Origin: Microbacterium testaceum StLB037
Lineage (GTDB): Bacteria; Actinomycetota; Actinomycetes; Actinomycetales; Microbacteriaceae
Assembly: GCF_008763945.1 (NCBI RefSeq)
Contig: NZ_VTQH01000002.1
Location: forward strand, 488,578 to 552,577
Direction: 5' to 3'
Length of the DNA stretch: 64,000 bases
Shown here: in pieces, positions 17,446-26,449 of the stretch
How the letters are laid out: every line of letters begins with the position of its first letter
How positions within the stretch are numbered: the stretch's first letter is position 1
Made by a program: the position numbers and the translations under genes
Notes under the pieces: model-generated
The model's input: the letters and a program-made list of their open reading frames with translations, nothing else
The model's database searches: none
Told to the model about the DNA's origin: nothing

Positions 17446-18175
17446 GGCGTCCCGTTTCGTTCTGGCCGTGCTGCGACGGGTTCCAGCGCTCCGCGGGGGC
17501 GGGAATGCCCCGGATGCCGGAGAGCATGGCCGTGACCTCGTTCATCATCGCGTCGGTCGCCTTCGTCAGCGCGGACGGCTGCAGGGGGGTCGCGGCGTAG
17601 GCGCTGAGGTCCATCGCGGGACCGAACTCGACGATCACGCGCGAGCGGCGCGGGAACTTCAGCTTCCCGTAGCGCGGGAGGATCTCCTGCACGCCCCACT
17701 GCGCCATCGGGATGAGCGGCAGGTCGCCGGCGAGGGCCAGGCGCACCGCGCCGGTCTTGCCGCGCATGGGCCAGAGCTCCGGGTCTCGCGTCAGGGTGCC
17801 CTCGGCGTAGACGATGACGCCGCGGCCGTCGCGCGCGATCTGCTCGGCCGCCTTCATCGACTGGTTCGCGCTCGTCGAGGCCCGCGGAACCGGGACCATG
17901 CCCGTCGCGCGCAGGGCGGCTCCGAGTACGGGCACCTTGAACAGGCTCTCCTTCGCCATGAAGCGCGGCGCGCGCCCCAGCCGCCACACGGCGACCGCGA
18001 TGATCACGGGGTCGAACTCCGAGTTGTGGTTCGGAGCCAGCACGTACGCCCCCTCGCGGGGAAGGTTCTCGGCGCCGCGGATCTCGATCCGGGCGAACAG
18101 CCCCGTGACGGGGACGACGATGGCTGCGAGCGGCCAGAAGGCGCTCGGCCGGCTCTTCTCGGGAGTCGCGGCCAC
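17435..18175 (-). CDS. plsC: 1-acyl-sn-glycerol-3-phosphate acyltransferase
   Basis: 246 residues. Acylates lysophosphatidic acid to phosphatidic acid at the membrane. The catalytic HX4D motif is in APNHNSEFD and the substrate-binding EGT motif in VIVYAEGTLTRD. A hydrophobic N-terminal segment (FWPLAAIVVPVTGLFA) may anchor it. The GTG at 18175 lies 5 nt after the murA stop. The gene overlaps gpsA by 11 nt; GpsA supplies glycerol 3-phosphate for the same pathway. Confidence 0.94.
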   Translation of the reverse strand: MAATPEKSRPSAFWPLAAIVVPVTGLFARIEIRGAENLPREGAYVLAPNHNSEFDPVIIAVAVWRLGRAPRFMAKESLFKVPVLGAALRATGMVPVPRASTSANQSMKAAEQIARDGRGVIVYAEGTLTRDPELWPMRGKTGAVRLALAGDLPLIPMAQWGVQEILPRYGKLKFPRRSRVIVEFGPAMDLSAYAATPLQPSALTKATDAMMNEVTAMLSGIRGIPAPAERWNPSQHGQNETGRLDA

Positions 18176-18180
18176 CGGCG

Positions 18181-19554
18181 TCAGCCCACGACGTCGAAGT
18201 CGGCGTCGAGAGCGGTGAGCTTCTCGAGGAACTTCTCGTACCCGCGGCGGATGATGCCGATGTTGCGCACCGTCGACTCGCCCTCGGCCGCCAGGGCCGC
18301 GATCACGTAGCTGTAGCCGCCGCGCAGGTCGGGCACCTCGACGTCGGCGCCGTGCAGCGGCGTCGGGCCGTTGATGACGGCGGCCTGCTCGAGGTCGCGA
18401 CGGGGCACCCGGCGCTCGGGGCTGTCGATGCCCTTGGGGTGCACGACGATGTCGGCGCCCATCTTGTTGAGCGCCTCGGTGAAGCCCAGACGGTTCTCGT
18501 ACACGGTTTCGTGGACGGTCGAGGTGCCCGGAGCCTGCGTGAGGGCGACGATGAGCGGCTGCTGCCAGTCGGTCATGAAGCCGGGGTGCACGTCGGTCTC
18601 GACCATGACGGGCTTCAGCGACTCTCCGCGACGGAACAGGATGCCGTCCTCGCGGACGTCGAACCAGCCGCCGGCCTTGCGGAAGACGTTGAGGAAGGTC
18701 AGCATGTCCTGCTGGCGCGCACCCTTGGCGAAGATCTCGCCGTCGGTGGCCAGGGCGGCGCACGCCCAGGACGCGGCCTCGTTGCGGTCGAAGATCGCGC
18801 GGTGGTCGTAGCCGACGAGCTTGTCGACGCCCTCGATGAATATGACGCGGTTGGGCTCGTACGAGATGATCGCGCCCATCTTCTGCAGCACCGCGATGAG
18901 GTCCATGATCTCGGGCTCGATCGCGGCGTTGCGCAACTCGGTCACGCCCTTCGCACGGACGGCGGTGAGCAGCACCTGCTCGGTCGCGCCGACGCTCGGG
19001 TAGGGCAGCGTGATGTTCGCGCCGTGCAGGCCGTTGGGGGCCGTGATGCGGATGCCCTCGTAGCTCTTGTCGACGACGGCACCGAACGCGCGCAGGGCGT
19101 CCATGTGGAAGTTGATGGGCCGGTCGCCGATGCGGCATCCGCCGAGGTCGGGGATGAGCGCCTCGCCGAGGAGGTGCAGCAGCGGGCCGCAGAACAGGAT
19201 CGGGATGCGCGAGGCCCCCGCGTGCGCGTCGATCTCCTCGAAGTGCGCGGCGACCGCGCCCGAGGGGTCGAGGTGGAGCGTGCCCTCCTCGTCGCCCTCG
19301 GTCACGGTGACGCCGTGCACCTCGAGGAGCGAGCGGACGACCTTCACGTCGCTGATCATCGGGACGTCCCGCAGCGTGCTGGTGGTCTCACCCAGCAGCG
19401 CCGCCACCATGGCCTTGGTCACGAGGTTCTTCGCGCCCTTGACCTCGACGGTCCCCCGCAGAGGTCGACCGCCACGGATGGACAGGGTCTCCGCGGCCTC
19501 CCAATCCGGCTGCCCGATGGGGTGTTCTCCGGTGTCGGAAACGAGTGTGCTCAT
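18181..19554 (-). CDS. murA: UDP-N-acetylglucosamine 1-carboxyvinyltransferase
   Basis: 457 residues. First committed step of peptidoglycan synthesis (PEP to UDP-GlcNAc). The substrate loop KGAKN is at 39-43. The catalytic Cys140 in LGGCRIGDRP is present, so the enzyme should be of the fosfomycin-sensitive type, unlike the Asp variant of mycobacteria. It has about 25 extra N-terminal residues (to about 25) before SIRGGRPLRG. It leads murA-plsC-gpsA-ddl. A GAGGT element precedes the ATG by about 10 nt. Confidence 0.97.
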   Translation of the reverse strand: MSTLVSDTGEHPIGQPDWEAAETLSIRGGRPLRGTVEVKGAKNLVTKAMVAALLGETTSTLRDVPMISDVKVVRSLLEVHGVTVTEGDEEGTLHLDPSGAVAAHFEEIDAHAGASRIPILFCGPLLHLLGEALIPDLGGCRIGDRPINFHMDALRAFGAVVDKSYEGIRITAPNGLHGANITLPYPSVGATEQVLLTAVRAKGVTELRNAAIEPEIMDLIAVLQKMGAIISYEPNRVIFIEGVDKLVGYDHRAIFDRNEAASWACAALATDGEIFAKGARQQDMLTFLNVFRKAGGWFDVREDGILFRRGESLKPVMVETDVHPGFMTDWQQPLIVALTQAPGTSTVHETVYENRLGFTEALNKMGADIVVHPKGIDSPERRVPRRDLEQAAVINGPTPLHGADVEVPDLRGGYSYVIAALAAEGESTVRNIGIIRRGYEKFLEKLTALDADFDVVG

Positions 19555-19617
19555 AGGGGGGTGGACCTCACTTCGTGGACGAGGGGCGGCAGATCGACCC
19601 GATCGGGTCGATCGGGC

Positions 19618-20214
19618 TCAGCGGACCGGAAGGGTCTGCGGCCGCCATGCCTCGCGGCGCGCCTCGAACTGCGTGATCTTGTCTTCGTCACGCAGCGTGA
19701 GCCCGATGTCGTCGAGCCCTTCGAGAAGCCGCCACCTAGTGTAATCGTCGATCTCGAACGACACCTGGACCTCGCCGACCGTGGCGGTCTTGGCGGTAAG
19801 GTCGACGGTCATCTCGATGCCCGGGTTCGCCTCGAGGACGGCCCAGATCTGCTCGACCTCGTCTTCGGTGATCACGCCCGTGACCAGGCCCTGCTTGCCT
19901 GAGTTGCCGCGGAAGATGTCGGCGAACTTGGGGCTCAGCACCACCTGGAAGCCGTAGTCGCGCAGCGCCCACACGGCGTGCTCGCGGCTGGATCCCGTTC
20001 CGAAGTCGGGACCGGCGACGAGGACGGATGCCGAGCGGTAGGCGTCCTGGTTGAGGATGAACTCCGGGTCCTGGCGCCAATTGGCGAACAGCGCGTCGTC
20101 GAAGCCCGTCTTGGTGACGCGCTTGAGGTAGACGGCGGGGATGATCTGGTCGGTGTCGACCGCCGAGCGCTTCAGCGGAGCTGCGATTCCGGTGTGCGTG
20201 GTGAACTTCTCCAT
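19618..20214 (-). CDS. leuD: 3-isopropylmalate dehydratase small subunit
   Basis: 198 residues. With LeuC, isomerises 2- to 3-isopropylmalate in leucine synthesis. The N-terminus [14 protein letters not shown] and the [17 protein letters not shown] swivel-domain motif (about 70-86) are typical. The start is one nucleotide after the leuC stop; an upstream ATG at 20247 lies inside leuC and is rejected. Probably fully coupled to leuC. Confidence 0.97.
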   Translation of the reverse strand: MEKFTTHTGIAAPLKRSAVDTDQIIPAVYLKRVTKTGFDDALFANWRQDPEFILNQDAYRSASVLVAGPDFGTGSSREHAVWALRDYGFQVVLSPKFADIFRGNSGKQGLVTGVITEDEVEQIWAVLEANPGIEMTVDLTAKTATVGEVQVSFEIDDYTRWRLLEGLDDIGLTLRDEDKITQFEARREAWRPQTLPVR

Positions 20215-20215
20215 G

Positions 20216-21676
20216 TCAGGCCTCCGCCCCGGTCGAAACGGTCTCACTGGGCACGGGGTCGAGGTCGGCGGGGCTCGACAGCGTTCCGCGCACGGCGGTG
20301 GCCGCGGCGACCAGCGGCGACACGAGGTGCGTGCGCCCGCCCTTGCCCTGGCGCCCCTCGAAGTTGCGGTTCGAGGTCGACGCGCAGCGCTCCCCGGGGG
20401 CCAGCTGGTCGGGGTTCATCCCCAGGCACATCGAGCACCCGGCGAAGCGCCACTCGGCGCCGAAGTCGGTGAAGACCTTGTCGAGGCCTTCGGCCTCGGC
20501 TTCGAGGCGCACGCGCGCCGATCCCGGCACGACCATGACGCGGACGTTCTCGGCTTTGGTGCGGCCCTGGATCACGGAGGCGAAGGCCCGCAGGTCTTCG
20601 ATGCGGCTGTTCGTGCACGAGCCCATGAACACGGCATCCACGGGGATGTCCTTCATCGGGGTGCCGGCCTCGAGATCCATGTATTCGAGGGCCCGCTCGG
20701 CGGCGGCGCGCTCGTTGGGGTCGGCGATGTCGGCCGGGGTGGGCACGACGTCGCTGAGCGAGACGCCCTGGCCGGGGTTCGTGCCCCAGGTGACGAAGGG
20801 TTCGAGCTCGTTCGCGTCGAGGAACACCTCGGCGTCGTAGACGGCGCCCTCGTCGCTCGGCAGGGTGCGCCAGTAGGCAACGGCGTCGTCCCAGTCCTGA
20901 CCCTGCGGGGCGTGCGGCTTGTCCTTGACGTACGCGAAGGTCGTCTCGTCGGGAGCGATCATGCCCGCACGGGCGCCGGCCTCGATCGACATGTTGCACA
21001 TCGTCATGCGCCCCTCCATCGAGAGGGAGCGGATCGCGCTGCCGCGGAACTCGAGCACGTAGCCCTGTCCGCCGTTCGCGCCGATCTTGGCGATGATCGC
21101 GAGGATGATGTCCTTCGCGGTCACGCCGGGCTTGAGGTCGCCCTCCACCGTGATCGCCATCGTCTTGAAGGGCTTGAGCGGAAGCGTCTGCGTGGCGAGC
21201 ACGTGCTCGACCTCGCTGGTGCCGATGCCGAACGCCATCGCACCGAACGCGCCGTGGGTCGAGGTGTGCGAGTCGCCACACACGACCGTGATGCCCGGCA
21301 TGGTGAGCCCGAGCTGCGGGCCGACCACGTGGACGATGCCCTGCTCTTTGTCGCCCAGCGAGTGGATGCGCACGCCGAACTCCTCGGCGTTGCGCCGCAG
21401 GGTGTCGATCTGCGTGCGGCTGGTGAGGTCGGCGATCGGCTTGTCGATGTCGAGCGTCGGGGTGTTGTGGTCTTCGGTGGCGATCGTCAGATCGAGCCGG
21501 CGCACGGGGCGGCCCTCGGCGCGCAGGCCGTCGAAGGCCTGGGGGCTGGTGACCTCGTGCACGAGGTGCAGGTCGATGTAGATGAGGTCGGGCTGACCGT
21601 TCTCGCCCTTGACCACGAGGTGGTCGTCCCAGACCTTCTCGGCCAGGGTGCGGGGATTCTCGGGAATCGTGCTCAT
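20216..21676 (-). CDS. leuC: 3-isopropylmalate dehydratase large subunit
   Basis: 486 residues. Aconitase-family 4Fe-4S enzyme. The cluster cysteines are in [13 protein letters not shown] and [27 protein letters not shown] and the HDQ-type [13 protein letters not shown] region are also seen. The ribosome binding site GAGGAG lies about 10 nt before the ATG. A leader peptide with three leucine codons and competing hairpins precedes it (21709-21799), suggesting control by leucyl-tRNA supply. Confidence 0.97.
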   Translation of the reverse strand: MSTIPENPRTLAEKVWDDHLVVKGENGQPDLIYIDLHLVHEVTSPQAFDGLRAEGRPVRRLDLTIATEDHNTPTLDIDKPIADLTSRTQIDTLRRNAEEFGVRIHSLGDKEQGIVHVVGPQLGLTMPGITVVCGDSHTSTHGAFGAMAFGIGTSEVEHVLATQTLPLKPFKTMAITVEGDLKPGVTAKDIILAIIAKIGANGGQGYVLEFRGSAIRSLSMEGRMTMCNMSIEAGARAGMIAPDETTFAYVKDKPHAPQGQDWDDAVAYWRTLPSDEGAVYDAEVFLDANELEPFVTWGTNPGQGVSLSDVVPTPADIADPNERAAAERALEYMDLEAGTPMKDIPVDAVFMGSCTNSRIEDLRAFASVIQGRTKAENVRVMVVPGSARVRLEAEAEGLDKVFTDFGAEWRFAGCSMCLGMNPDQLAPGERCASTSNRNFEGRQGKGGRTHLVSPLVAAATAVRGTLSSPADLDPVPSETVSTGAEA

Positions 21677-21708
21677 GTTTGCGTTTCTCCTCGGAAGGGG
21701 TGTGAGGC

Positions 21709-21758
21709 CCGCGACGAACTCCGCGACGAGAAAGGCCTAGAACAAGGTCTCGTCGCGG
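21709..21758 (-). promoter_or_regulatory. candidate leucine attenuator: alternative hairpins in the leuC leader
   Basis: CCGCGACGA on the minus strand (21758-21750) can pair with TCGTCGCGG at 21729-21721 or with a second copy at 21717-21709. The first pairing extends to a perfect stem at 21748-21757 with 21722-21731. The 5' arm is within the last codons of the leader peptide, so the position of a ribosome stalled at the leucine codons would decide which arms are free. Whether the final effect is on transcription or on leuC translation cannot be decided; no T-run is visible. Confidence 0.5.
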
Positions 21759-21787
21759 CCGCTAAGGAGGAGGCGAGCGATCCGCAC
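21737..21787 (-). CDS. putative leucine leader peptide of leuCD
   Basis: A 16-residue frame with GTG start at 21787 and TAG stop, reading VRIARLLLSGRDETLF. Codons 6-8 are CTC CTC CTT, three leucines in a row, with a fourth leucine (TTG) near the end. The GTG lies exactly six nucleotides after TATCGT, the leaderless geometry found elsewhere in this window, so no ribosome binding site is needed. The 3' codons form one arm of the leuC leader hairpins. Leucine leader peptides controlling leu genes are an established actinobacterial theme; this one is inferred from sequence alone. Confidence 0.55.
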   Translation of the reverse strand: MRIARLLLSGRDETLF

Positions 21788-21793
21788 CCGGTC

Positions 21794-21799
21794 ACGATA
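21794..21799 (-). promoter_or_regulatory. -10 box of the leuCD leader transcript
   Basis: TATCGT on the minus strand, six nucleotides before the leader-peptide GTG. I see no convincing -35 box. Confidence 0.45.
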
Positions 21800-21920
21800 C
21801 CACCGGGCTCCCTCGCTTCGCCCGCGCGGCGACTCCCCCGGCCGCCGCGCCGCACGGCCGCCCGCGCGTAACAGAGCGCCGCACACTTCGTCTTCTCGGG
21901 CCGGGGCGTGCGAGCCTGGG

Positions 21921-21946
21921 CCGATCCCGAACCCCGTCGGGATCGG
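21921..21946 (+). repeat. hairpin in the metY upstream region
   Basis: CCGATCCCGA (21921-21930) pairs perfectly with TCGGGATCGG (21937-21946) over a 6-nt loop, 48 nt before the metY ATG. Could be an operator or a leader hairpin. No SAM-riboswitch core is visible around it. Confidence 0.5.
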
Positions 21947-21993
21947 GCCCGACCCGAGGGCCCGCACCGATCTCGCAGAGTGGAGCGTGACCC

Positions 21994-23304
21994 ATGGCCG
22001 CGAACGCCGACACCGGATTCTCGACCCGCCAGGTGCACGCGGGCTCGACCGCCGCGCACGCCTCTCCGCGGGCCACGCCGATCTACCTCACGGCGGGCTT
22101 CACCTTCGACGACCTCGACGCTTCCGCCGCGCACTTCGGCACCGGTGCCGGCTTCGGCTACACCCGCACCGGCAATCCCACCATTCAGGCCGTCGAGGAG
22201 CGCCTCGCCTCTCTCGAGGGCGGCGACCAGGCCGTCCTCGTCTCGAGCGGTCAGGCGGCGGTCACGGTCGCGCTGCTCGCGCTGGCGGGCGCGGGCGACC
22301 ACATCGTCGTCTCCGAGCACATCTACGAGGGGACCCGCGGCCTGCTCCTCGACAACCTCGCGCGCCTGGGCATCGAGACGACCTTCGTCCCCACGGGCGA
22401 TCTGGCCGCGTGGCGGGGGGCCATCACCCCGCGCACCCGCGCCCTCTTCGCCGAGACCCTCTCGAACGCGCGCAACGACGTGCTCGACATCGCCGCCGTC
22501 TCGGCGATCGGCCGAGAGCGCGGCATCCCTCTCGTCGTCGACAGCACCTTCACGACGCCCTATCTGCTGCGCCCCATCGAGCACGGTGCCGCCGTCGTCG
22601 TGCACTCGGCGAGCAAGTTCCTCGCGGGGCAGGGTGCGGTGCTCGGCGGGGTCATCGTCGACGACGGTCGCTTCGACGCCGCGGCATCCGGTCATCTCTT
22701 CCCGCACCTCGTGCAGACCGATCGCCTCGGCGGGGCGAGCCTCGCCGAGAAGCACGGGCCGCGCGCCCGCGGCGCCTACATCCGCGAGAGCGCCGCCCCG
22801 CGCTTCGGCCCGTCGCCGTCGCCGCTGAACGCCTTCCTCATCGGGCAGGGCATCGAGACCCTGAGCCTGCGGGTCGAGCGGCAGTCGCAGAACGCCCTCG
22901 CCGTCGCCCGCTGGCTCGAGCAGCGGCCCGAGGTCGAGCGCGTCGACCACGTGGGCCTCGAGTCGCACCCCGACTTCACCCTCGGTCGGCAGTACCTCAC
23001 GCGCGGCACCGGGTCGGTGTTCACGGTGACCCTGCGCGGCGGCCTCGAGGCGGCGCGCCACGTCGTGCAGTCGGTCGAGCTCATCACGCACATGACCCAC
23101 CTGGGCGATGTGCGCTCCCTGGTGCTGCACCCGCAGAGCACCTCGCACGCGGCCCGGACCGTCGAGGAGCGCGAGCGTGCCGGCGTGTTCCCGGGGACCA
23201 TCCGCCTGTCGATCGGGATCGAGGACATCGACGACATCCTGGCCGACCTCGAGCAGGCGCTCGTCGGCGTTCCCGTGATCGAGCGCGAGACGGTCGTGCT
23301 GTGA
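21994..23304 (+). CDS. metY: O-acetylhomoserine sulfhydrylase-type Cys/Met metabolism PLP enzyme
   Basis: 436 residues, the length of O-acetylhomoserine aminocarboxypropyltransferases (MetY), which make homocysteine from O-acetylhomoserine and sulfide. Seen: GYTRTGNPT at about 55-63, SSGQAAV at 84-90, and the PLP lysine K208 in HSASKF. GIEDIDDILADLEQAL closes the protein, as in the family. The stop overlaps the GTG of the following flavin monooxygenase by 4 nt, so the two products are probably used together in sulfur assimilation. Confidence 0.92.
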   Translation: MAANADTGFSTRQVHAGSTAAHASPRATPIYLTAGFTFDDLDASAAHFGTGAGFGYTRTGNPTIQAVEERLASLEGGDQAVLVSSGQAAVTVALLALAGAGDHIVVSEHIYEGTRGLLLDNLARLGIETTFVPTGDLAAWRGAITPRTRALFAETLSNARNDVLDIAAVSAIGRERGIPLVVDSTFTTPYLLRPIEHGAAVVVHSASKFLAGQGAVLGGVIVDDGRFDAAASGHLFPHLVQTDRLGGASLAEKHGPRARGAYIRESAAPRFGPSPSPLNAFLIGQGIETLSLRVERQSQNALAVARWLEQRPEVERVDHVGLESHPDFTLGRQYLTRGTGSVFTVTLRGGLEAARHVVQSVELITHMTHLGDVRSLVLHPQSTSHAARTVEERERAGVFPGTIRLSIGIEDIDDILADLEQALVGVPVIERETVVL

Positions 23305-24614
23305 GCCGGCTGCAGCACTTCGGCTGGTTCCTCGCGCGCGGCTTCGGCCCGCACGGGTGGGGGCATCCGTACCTGCGCTGGAACCACCGCTGGACCGAGC
23401 CCGGCCTCTACCAGGACTCCGCCCGCACGCTCGAGCAGGCCGGTTTCGACCTGCTCATCATCGAGGACGCTCCCTCGCTCGGCAGCGCCGAGACGATCGA
23501 CCTGCGCGTGCGCCACGCCTTCGGCGGACCCAAGCACGACCCGCTCCTGCTCGCGCCGTACCTGTTCGCGGCGACGCGGCACCTGGGCGTCGTGCCGACG
23601 GTCAACCCGGCGGCGTACCTGCCGTACACCGCCGCGCGGCAGTTCGCGACGCTCCAGCACCTGAGCGGCCATCGTCTGGGACTGAACGTCGTGACCGACA
23701 CCGGCAGCGCGCGCCACTTCTCGCCCGCGCCGCAGCTCGGGCACGACGCGGCCTACGATCGGGCCGAGGAGTGGCTCGACGGCATCCGTCAGCTCTGGCG
23801 CAGCTGGGGCGAGGGCGCCCTGGTCGTCGACGAGGAGTCGGGCGTCTACGCCGACGGGACGCGGCTCGACGCCACACGCCACCGCGGCGAGCACTTCGGC
23901 TTCGACGGGCCGTTGAACGCCGTTCCGTTCACCGACGGCGAGCCCGCCATCGTCTCCCCCGGCGGCTCGGGGCGGGGTCTGTCGTTCGCCGGGCACAACT
24001 CCGACGTGCAGCTCGCGCTCGCGCCCCTCGACGAGCAGAGCATCCGGGCGTATCGCGGACGCATCCACGCCGCAGCCGAAGCCGCGGGGCGATCCGCCTC
24101 CGACATCAAGATCCTCTTCGCGATCCAGCCGGTGCTCGTGTCGTCGCCGGAGGAGGCCGATCGCCTGGTCGCGGCATCCGCAGACCCGTCCGAAGAGGCG
24201 CTCATCGCGATCGCGCGCAAGCAGTCGAGCGACCTCGAAACCGACCTGACGGGACTCGACCTCGACGCGCCGCTCGACCGGTCGATCTTCGGCGAGCATG
24301 TGTCGGAGGGCAGCATCACGCGACTCGTCGGAAAGCACGACGATGATGCTCCCCTGCGCACGATCCTCGCCGCGCACGCGCGCCTGGGGCGTCTGAACGA
24401 CGGATCCGGCTTCGTGGGCACCGCCGACGAGTTCGCCGACCGCATCGAGGAGCTCGGCGAGTGGGGCAACGACGGCGTCCTGCTGTGGGGCGATCTGCAC
24501 CCGGTCACCGTGCACCGCGTGCTCGACGACCTCGTCCCGATCCTGCGCCGACGCGGCATCCTCCGCGAGGAGTACGTCGACGGCGGCCTGCAGGCCAACC
24601 TGAGGGCGTTCTAG
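23301..24614 (+). CDS. LLM-class flavin-dependent monooxygenase (NtaA/SnaA/DszA type)
   Basis: 437 residues. Resembles FMNH2-dependent monooxygenases of the NtaA/SnaA/DszA group, which act on nitrilotriacetate, sulfur compounds or antibiotics with reduced flavin from a partner reductase. Seen: HPYLRWNHRWTEPGLYQDSA near residues 20-39, FDLLIIEDAPSLG, LSGHRLGLNVVTDTG and SPGGSGRGLSFAGHNSD. GTG at 23301 forms a GTGA overlap with metY. The context suggests release of sulfite or sulfide from an organosulfur compound for MetY. No flavin reductase gene is adjacent. Confidence 0.85.
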   Translation: MSRLQHFGWFLARGFGPHGWGHPYLRWNHRWTEPGLYQDSARTLEQAGFDLLIIEDAPSLGSAETIDLRVRHAFGGPKHDPLLLAPYLFAATRHLGVVPTVNPAAYLPYTAARQFATLQHLSGHRLGLNVVTDTGSARHFSPAPQLGHDAAYDRAEEWLDGIRQLWRSWGEGALVVDEESGVYADGTRLDATRHRGEHFGFDGPLNAVPFTDGEPAIVSPGGSGRGLSFAGHNSDVQLALAPLDEQSIRAYRGRIHAAAEAAGRSASDIKILFAIQPVLVSSPEEADRLVAASADPSEEALIAIARKQSSDLETDLTGLDLDAPLDRSIFGEHVSEGSITRLVGKHDDDAPLRTILAAHARLGRLNDGSGFVGTADEFADRIEELGEWGNDGVLLWGDLHPVTVHRVLDDLVPILRRRGILREEYVDGGLQANLRAF

Positions 24615-24651
24615 GTTCCGGATGCCGGGACCCCCGCGTCACGGTGCGCGG

Positions 24652-25719
24652 TCAGTCGCGCTCGGGCTGCTCCACCGTCGAGGGCGTTCCCTTTTCGTGG
24701 GCGACGTCGGCAGCGGCATCCTGAGCCTCTCCGGCGGGAGCCGGCTCGCGGCGCGCGGCGATCAGGCTCGCAACCGTCGCGACGGCCATCGACAGCACGA
24801 TCACCGCCAGCGAGACCCACGTCGAGATCTCGGGTGCCCACTCGATGGGTTCGCCGCCGTTGACGAACGACAGCTCGTTGACGTGCATGGCGTGCAGGAT
24901 CAGTTTCACGCCGATGAAGGCGAGGATGAACGCGATGCCGTAGTGCAGGAACTTCAGGCGATCGAGCAGATCGCCAAGAAGGAAGTAGAGCTGACGAAGG
25001 CCCATCAGCGCGAAGAGGTTCGCCGTGAAGACGATGAACGGGCTCTGCGTGATGCCGAAGATCGCGGGGATCGAGTCGATCGCGAACAGCAGGTCCGTCA
25101 CGCCGATCGCCACGAACACGATGATCATCGGCGTGAAGAGCTTCTTGCCGTTCACCCGCGTGATGACCTTCTTGCCGTCGTACGAGTCGCTCATCGGCAG
25201 CACGCGGCGAAGCGTCCGCACGATGAGGTTCTCTTTCTGCGAGTCGTCGTCGTGGTCGTCGCCGGGGAAGGCCTGCCGGATCGCCGTGTAGATGAGGAAC
25301 GCCCCGAACAGGTAGAAGATCGGGCTGAAGTTCTCGATGATCGTGGCGCCCACGAGGATGAACGCGCCGCGCAGGATCAGCGCGATGATGATGCCCACCA
25401 TCAGCACCTCCTGCTGGTACCGGCGCGGCACCGAGAACTGCCCCATGATCAGCACGAAGACGAACAGGTTGTCGATCGAGAGGCTGTACTCGGTCAGCCA
25501 GCCGGCGACGAACTGCCCCGCGACCTCGCCCCCGCCCACGATCCACAGCACGCCCGCGAAGAGCAGCGCGAGGGTGACGTAGAACACGACCCACAGCGTC
25601 GATTCCTTCGGCGCCGGGATGTGGGGCCGCTTCAGGATGATCAGCAGGTCGGCGACCAGGATCAGCACGAGCACGACGAGCGTGATCGTCTGGAAGAGCG
25701 GGTCGAGCTGCAGCTCCAT
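24652..25719 (-). CDS. TerC family integral membrane protein
   Basis: 355 residues with about eight hydrophobic segments. The TerC hallmark acidic motifs are in the membrane: LSIDNLFVF (about residues 79-87) and LLFAIDSIPAIFG (about 207-219). Family members (Alx, MeeF/MeeY types) export Mn2+ and other metals; substrate here is unknown. A histidine/aspartate-rich cytoplasmic loop GDDHDDDSQKE could sense metal. The second ATG (25719) is chosen because GAAAGG lies 7 nt upstream; ATG 25734 is an alternative. Ala/Pro/Glu-rich tail. Confidence 0.92.
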   Translation of the reverse strand: MELQLDPLFQTITLVVLVLILVADLLIILKRPHIPAPKESTLWVVFYVTLALLFAGVLWIVGGGEVAGQFVAGWLTEYSLSIDNLFVFVLIMGQFSVPRRYQQEVLMVGIIIALILRGAFILVGATIIENFSPIFYLFGAFLIYTAIRQAFPGDDHDDDSQKENLIVRTLRRVLPMSDSYDGKKVITRVNGKKLFTPMIIVFVAIGVTDLLFAIDSIPAIFGITQSPFIVFTANLFALMGLRQLYFLLGDLLDRLKFLHYGIAFILAFIGVKLILHAMHVNELSFVNGGEPIEWAPEISTWVSLAVIVLSMAVATVASLIAARREPAPAGEAQDAAADVAHEKGTPSTVEQPERD

Positions 25720-25894
25720 CGCGGGGCCTTTCATCGGGGGAAACGCTCGAGTTTATCCGCCGGTCTCGCTCCGTCACCGGGCTTGTGCACGTAGTGCTCA
25801 TTGCGCGCGTACATCCGTGAGACGATCCGACGCGACCGGACACCTCTGAGTGAGAGAGTGCTCCCGGGCTCACCCGGAGAGCGGAGCGGATGCC

Positions 25895-26449
25895 ATGACC
25901 GACGACGTCATCGACGACAGGGTCCTCGTGGCGCGCGCCGCCGGGGGCTCGGAGGTCGCGTATCGCGAGCTGTACCGGGCGTATGCGCGGCCGGTGTACT
26001 GGATCGCCATCGGCCTGGTGGGTGATGCGGCGGACGCGGAGGACGTCGTGCAGGAGACCTTCGTCGTCGCCTGGCGGAAGATCCCCTCGCTGCGGCTGGA
26101 GGGCGAGTCGCTACTCCCCTGGCTCGCGACCGTCTGTCGGCTGCAGGCGCAGAACCGTCTACGTGCCCGACGTCGGCACGGCTCGCACGCCGCACTCGAC
26201 GACGAGATCCCCTCGCTCGTCGACGTCGAGGCCCAGGTCGTGCGGGCGCAGACGGTGTCCGCGATCCTCGCCGCGGTCGACCGTCTCAGCGACCTCGATC
26301 GCGAGATCTTCCGCCTGTGCGCCGCCGAGGGCTACGGCTACGAAGCCGCCGCCGTCTCGCTGGGCGTCTCGCACGGCACGGTCCGCAATCGGCTCTCCCG
26401 CATCCGTTCCCGGGTGCGCGCCACCGCGATGGAGACGGAGACCCCATGA
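25895..26449 (+). CDS. ECF-type RNA polymerase sigma factor
   Basis: 184 residues. Sigma region 2 spans about 20-75 (YRELYRAYARPVYWIAIG and DAEDVVQETFVVAWR) and region 4 about 125-175 (LSDLDREIFRLC then VSLGVSHGTVRNRLSRIRSR as the helix-turn-helix). Region 3 is missing, as in ECF sigma factors. ATG at 25895 is preferred over one 15 codons upstream. It overlaps the next gene by 4 nt (ATGA). That partner is a membrane DUF4349 protein and a candidate regulator, although it lacks a recognisable zinc-finger anti-sigma motif. Confidence 0.9.
   Translation: MTDDVIDDRVLVARAAGGSEVAYRELYRAYARPVYWIAIGLVGDAADAEDVVQETFVVAWRKIPSLRLEGESLLPWLATVCRLQAQNRLRARRRHGSHAALDDEIPSLVDVEAQVVRAQTVSAILAAVDRLSDLDREIFRLCAAEGYGYEAAAVSLGVSHGTVRNRLSRIRSRVRATAMETETP

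Noticed and set aside
21900..21993. SAM riboswitch upstream of metY
   Set aside because: Only a simple 10-bp hairpin is present; none of the conserved SAM-riboswitch core elements can be found, and the gap is too short.
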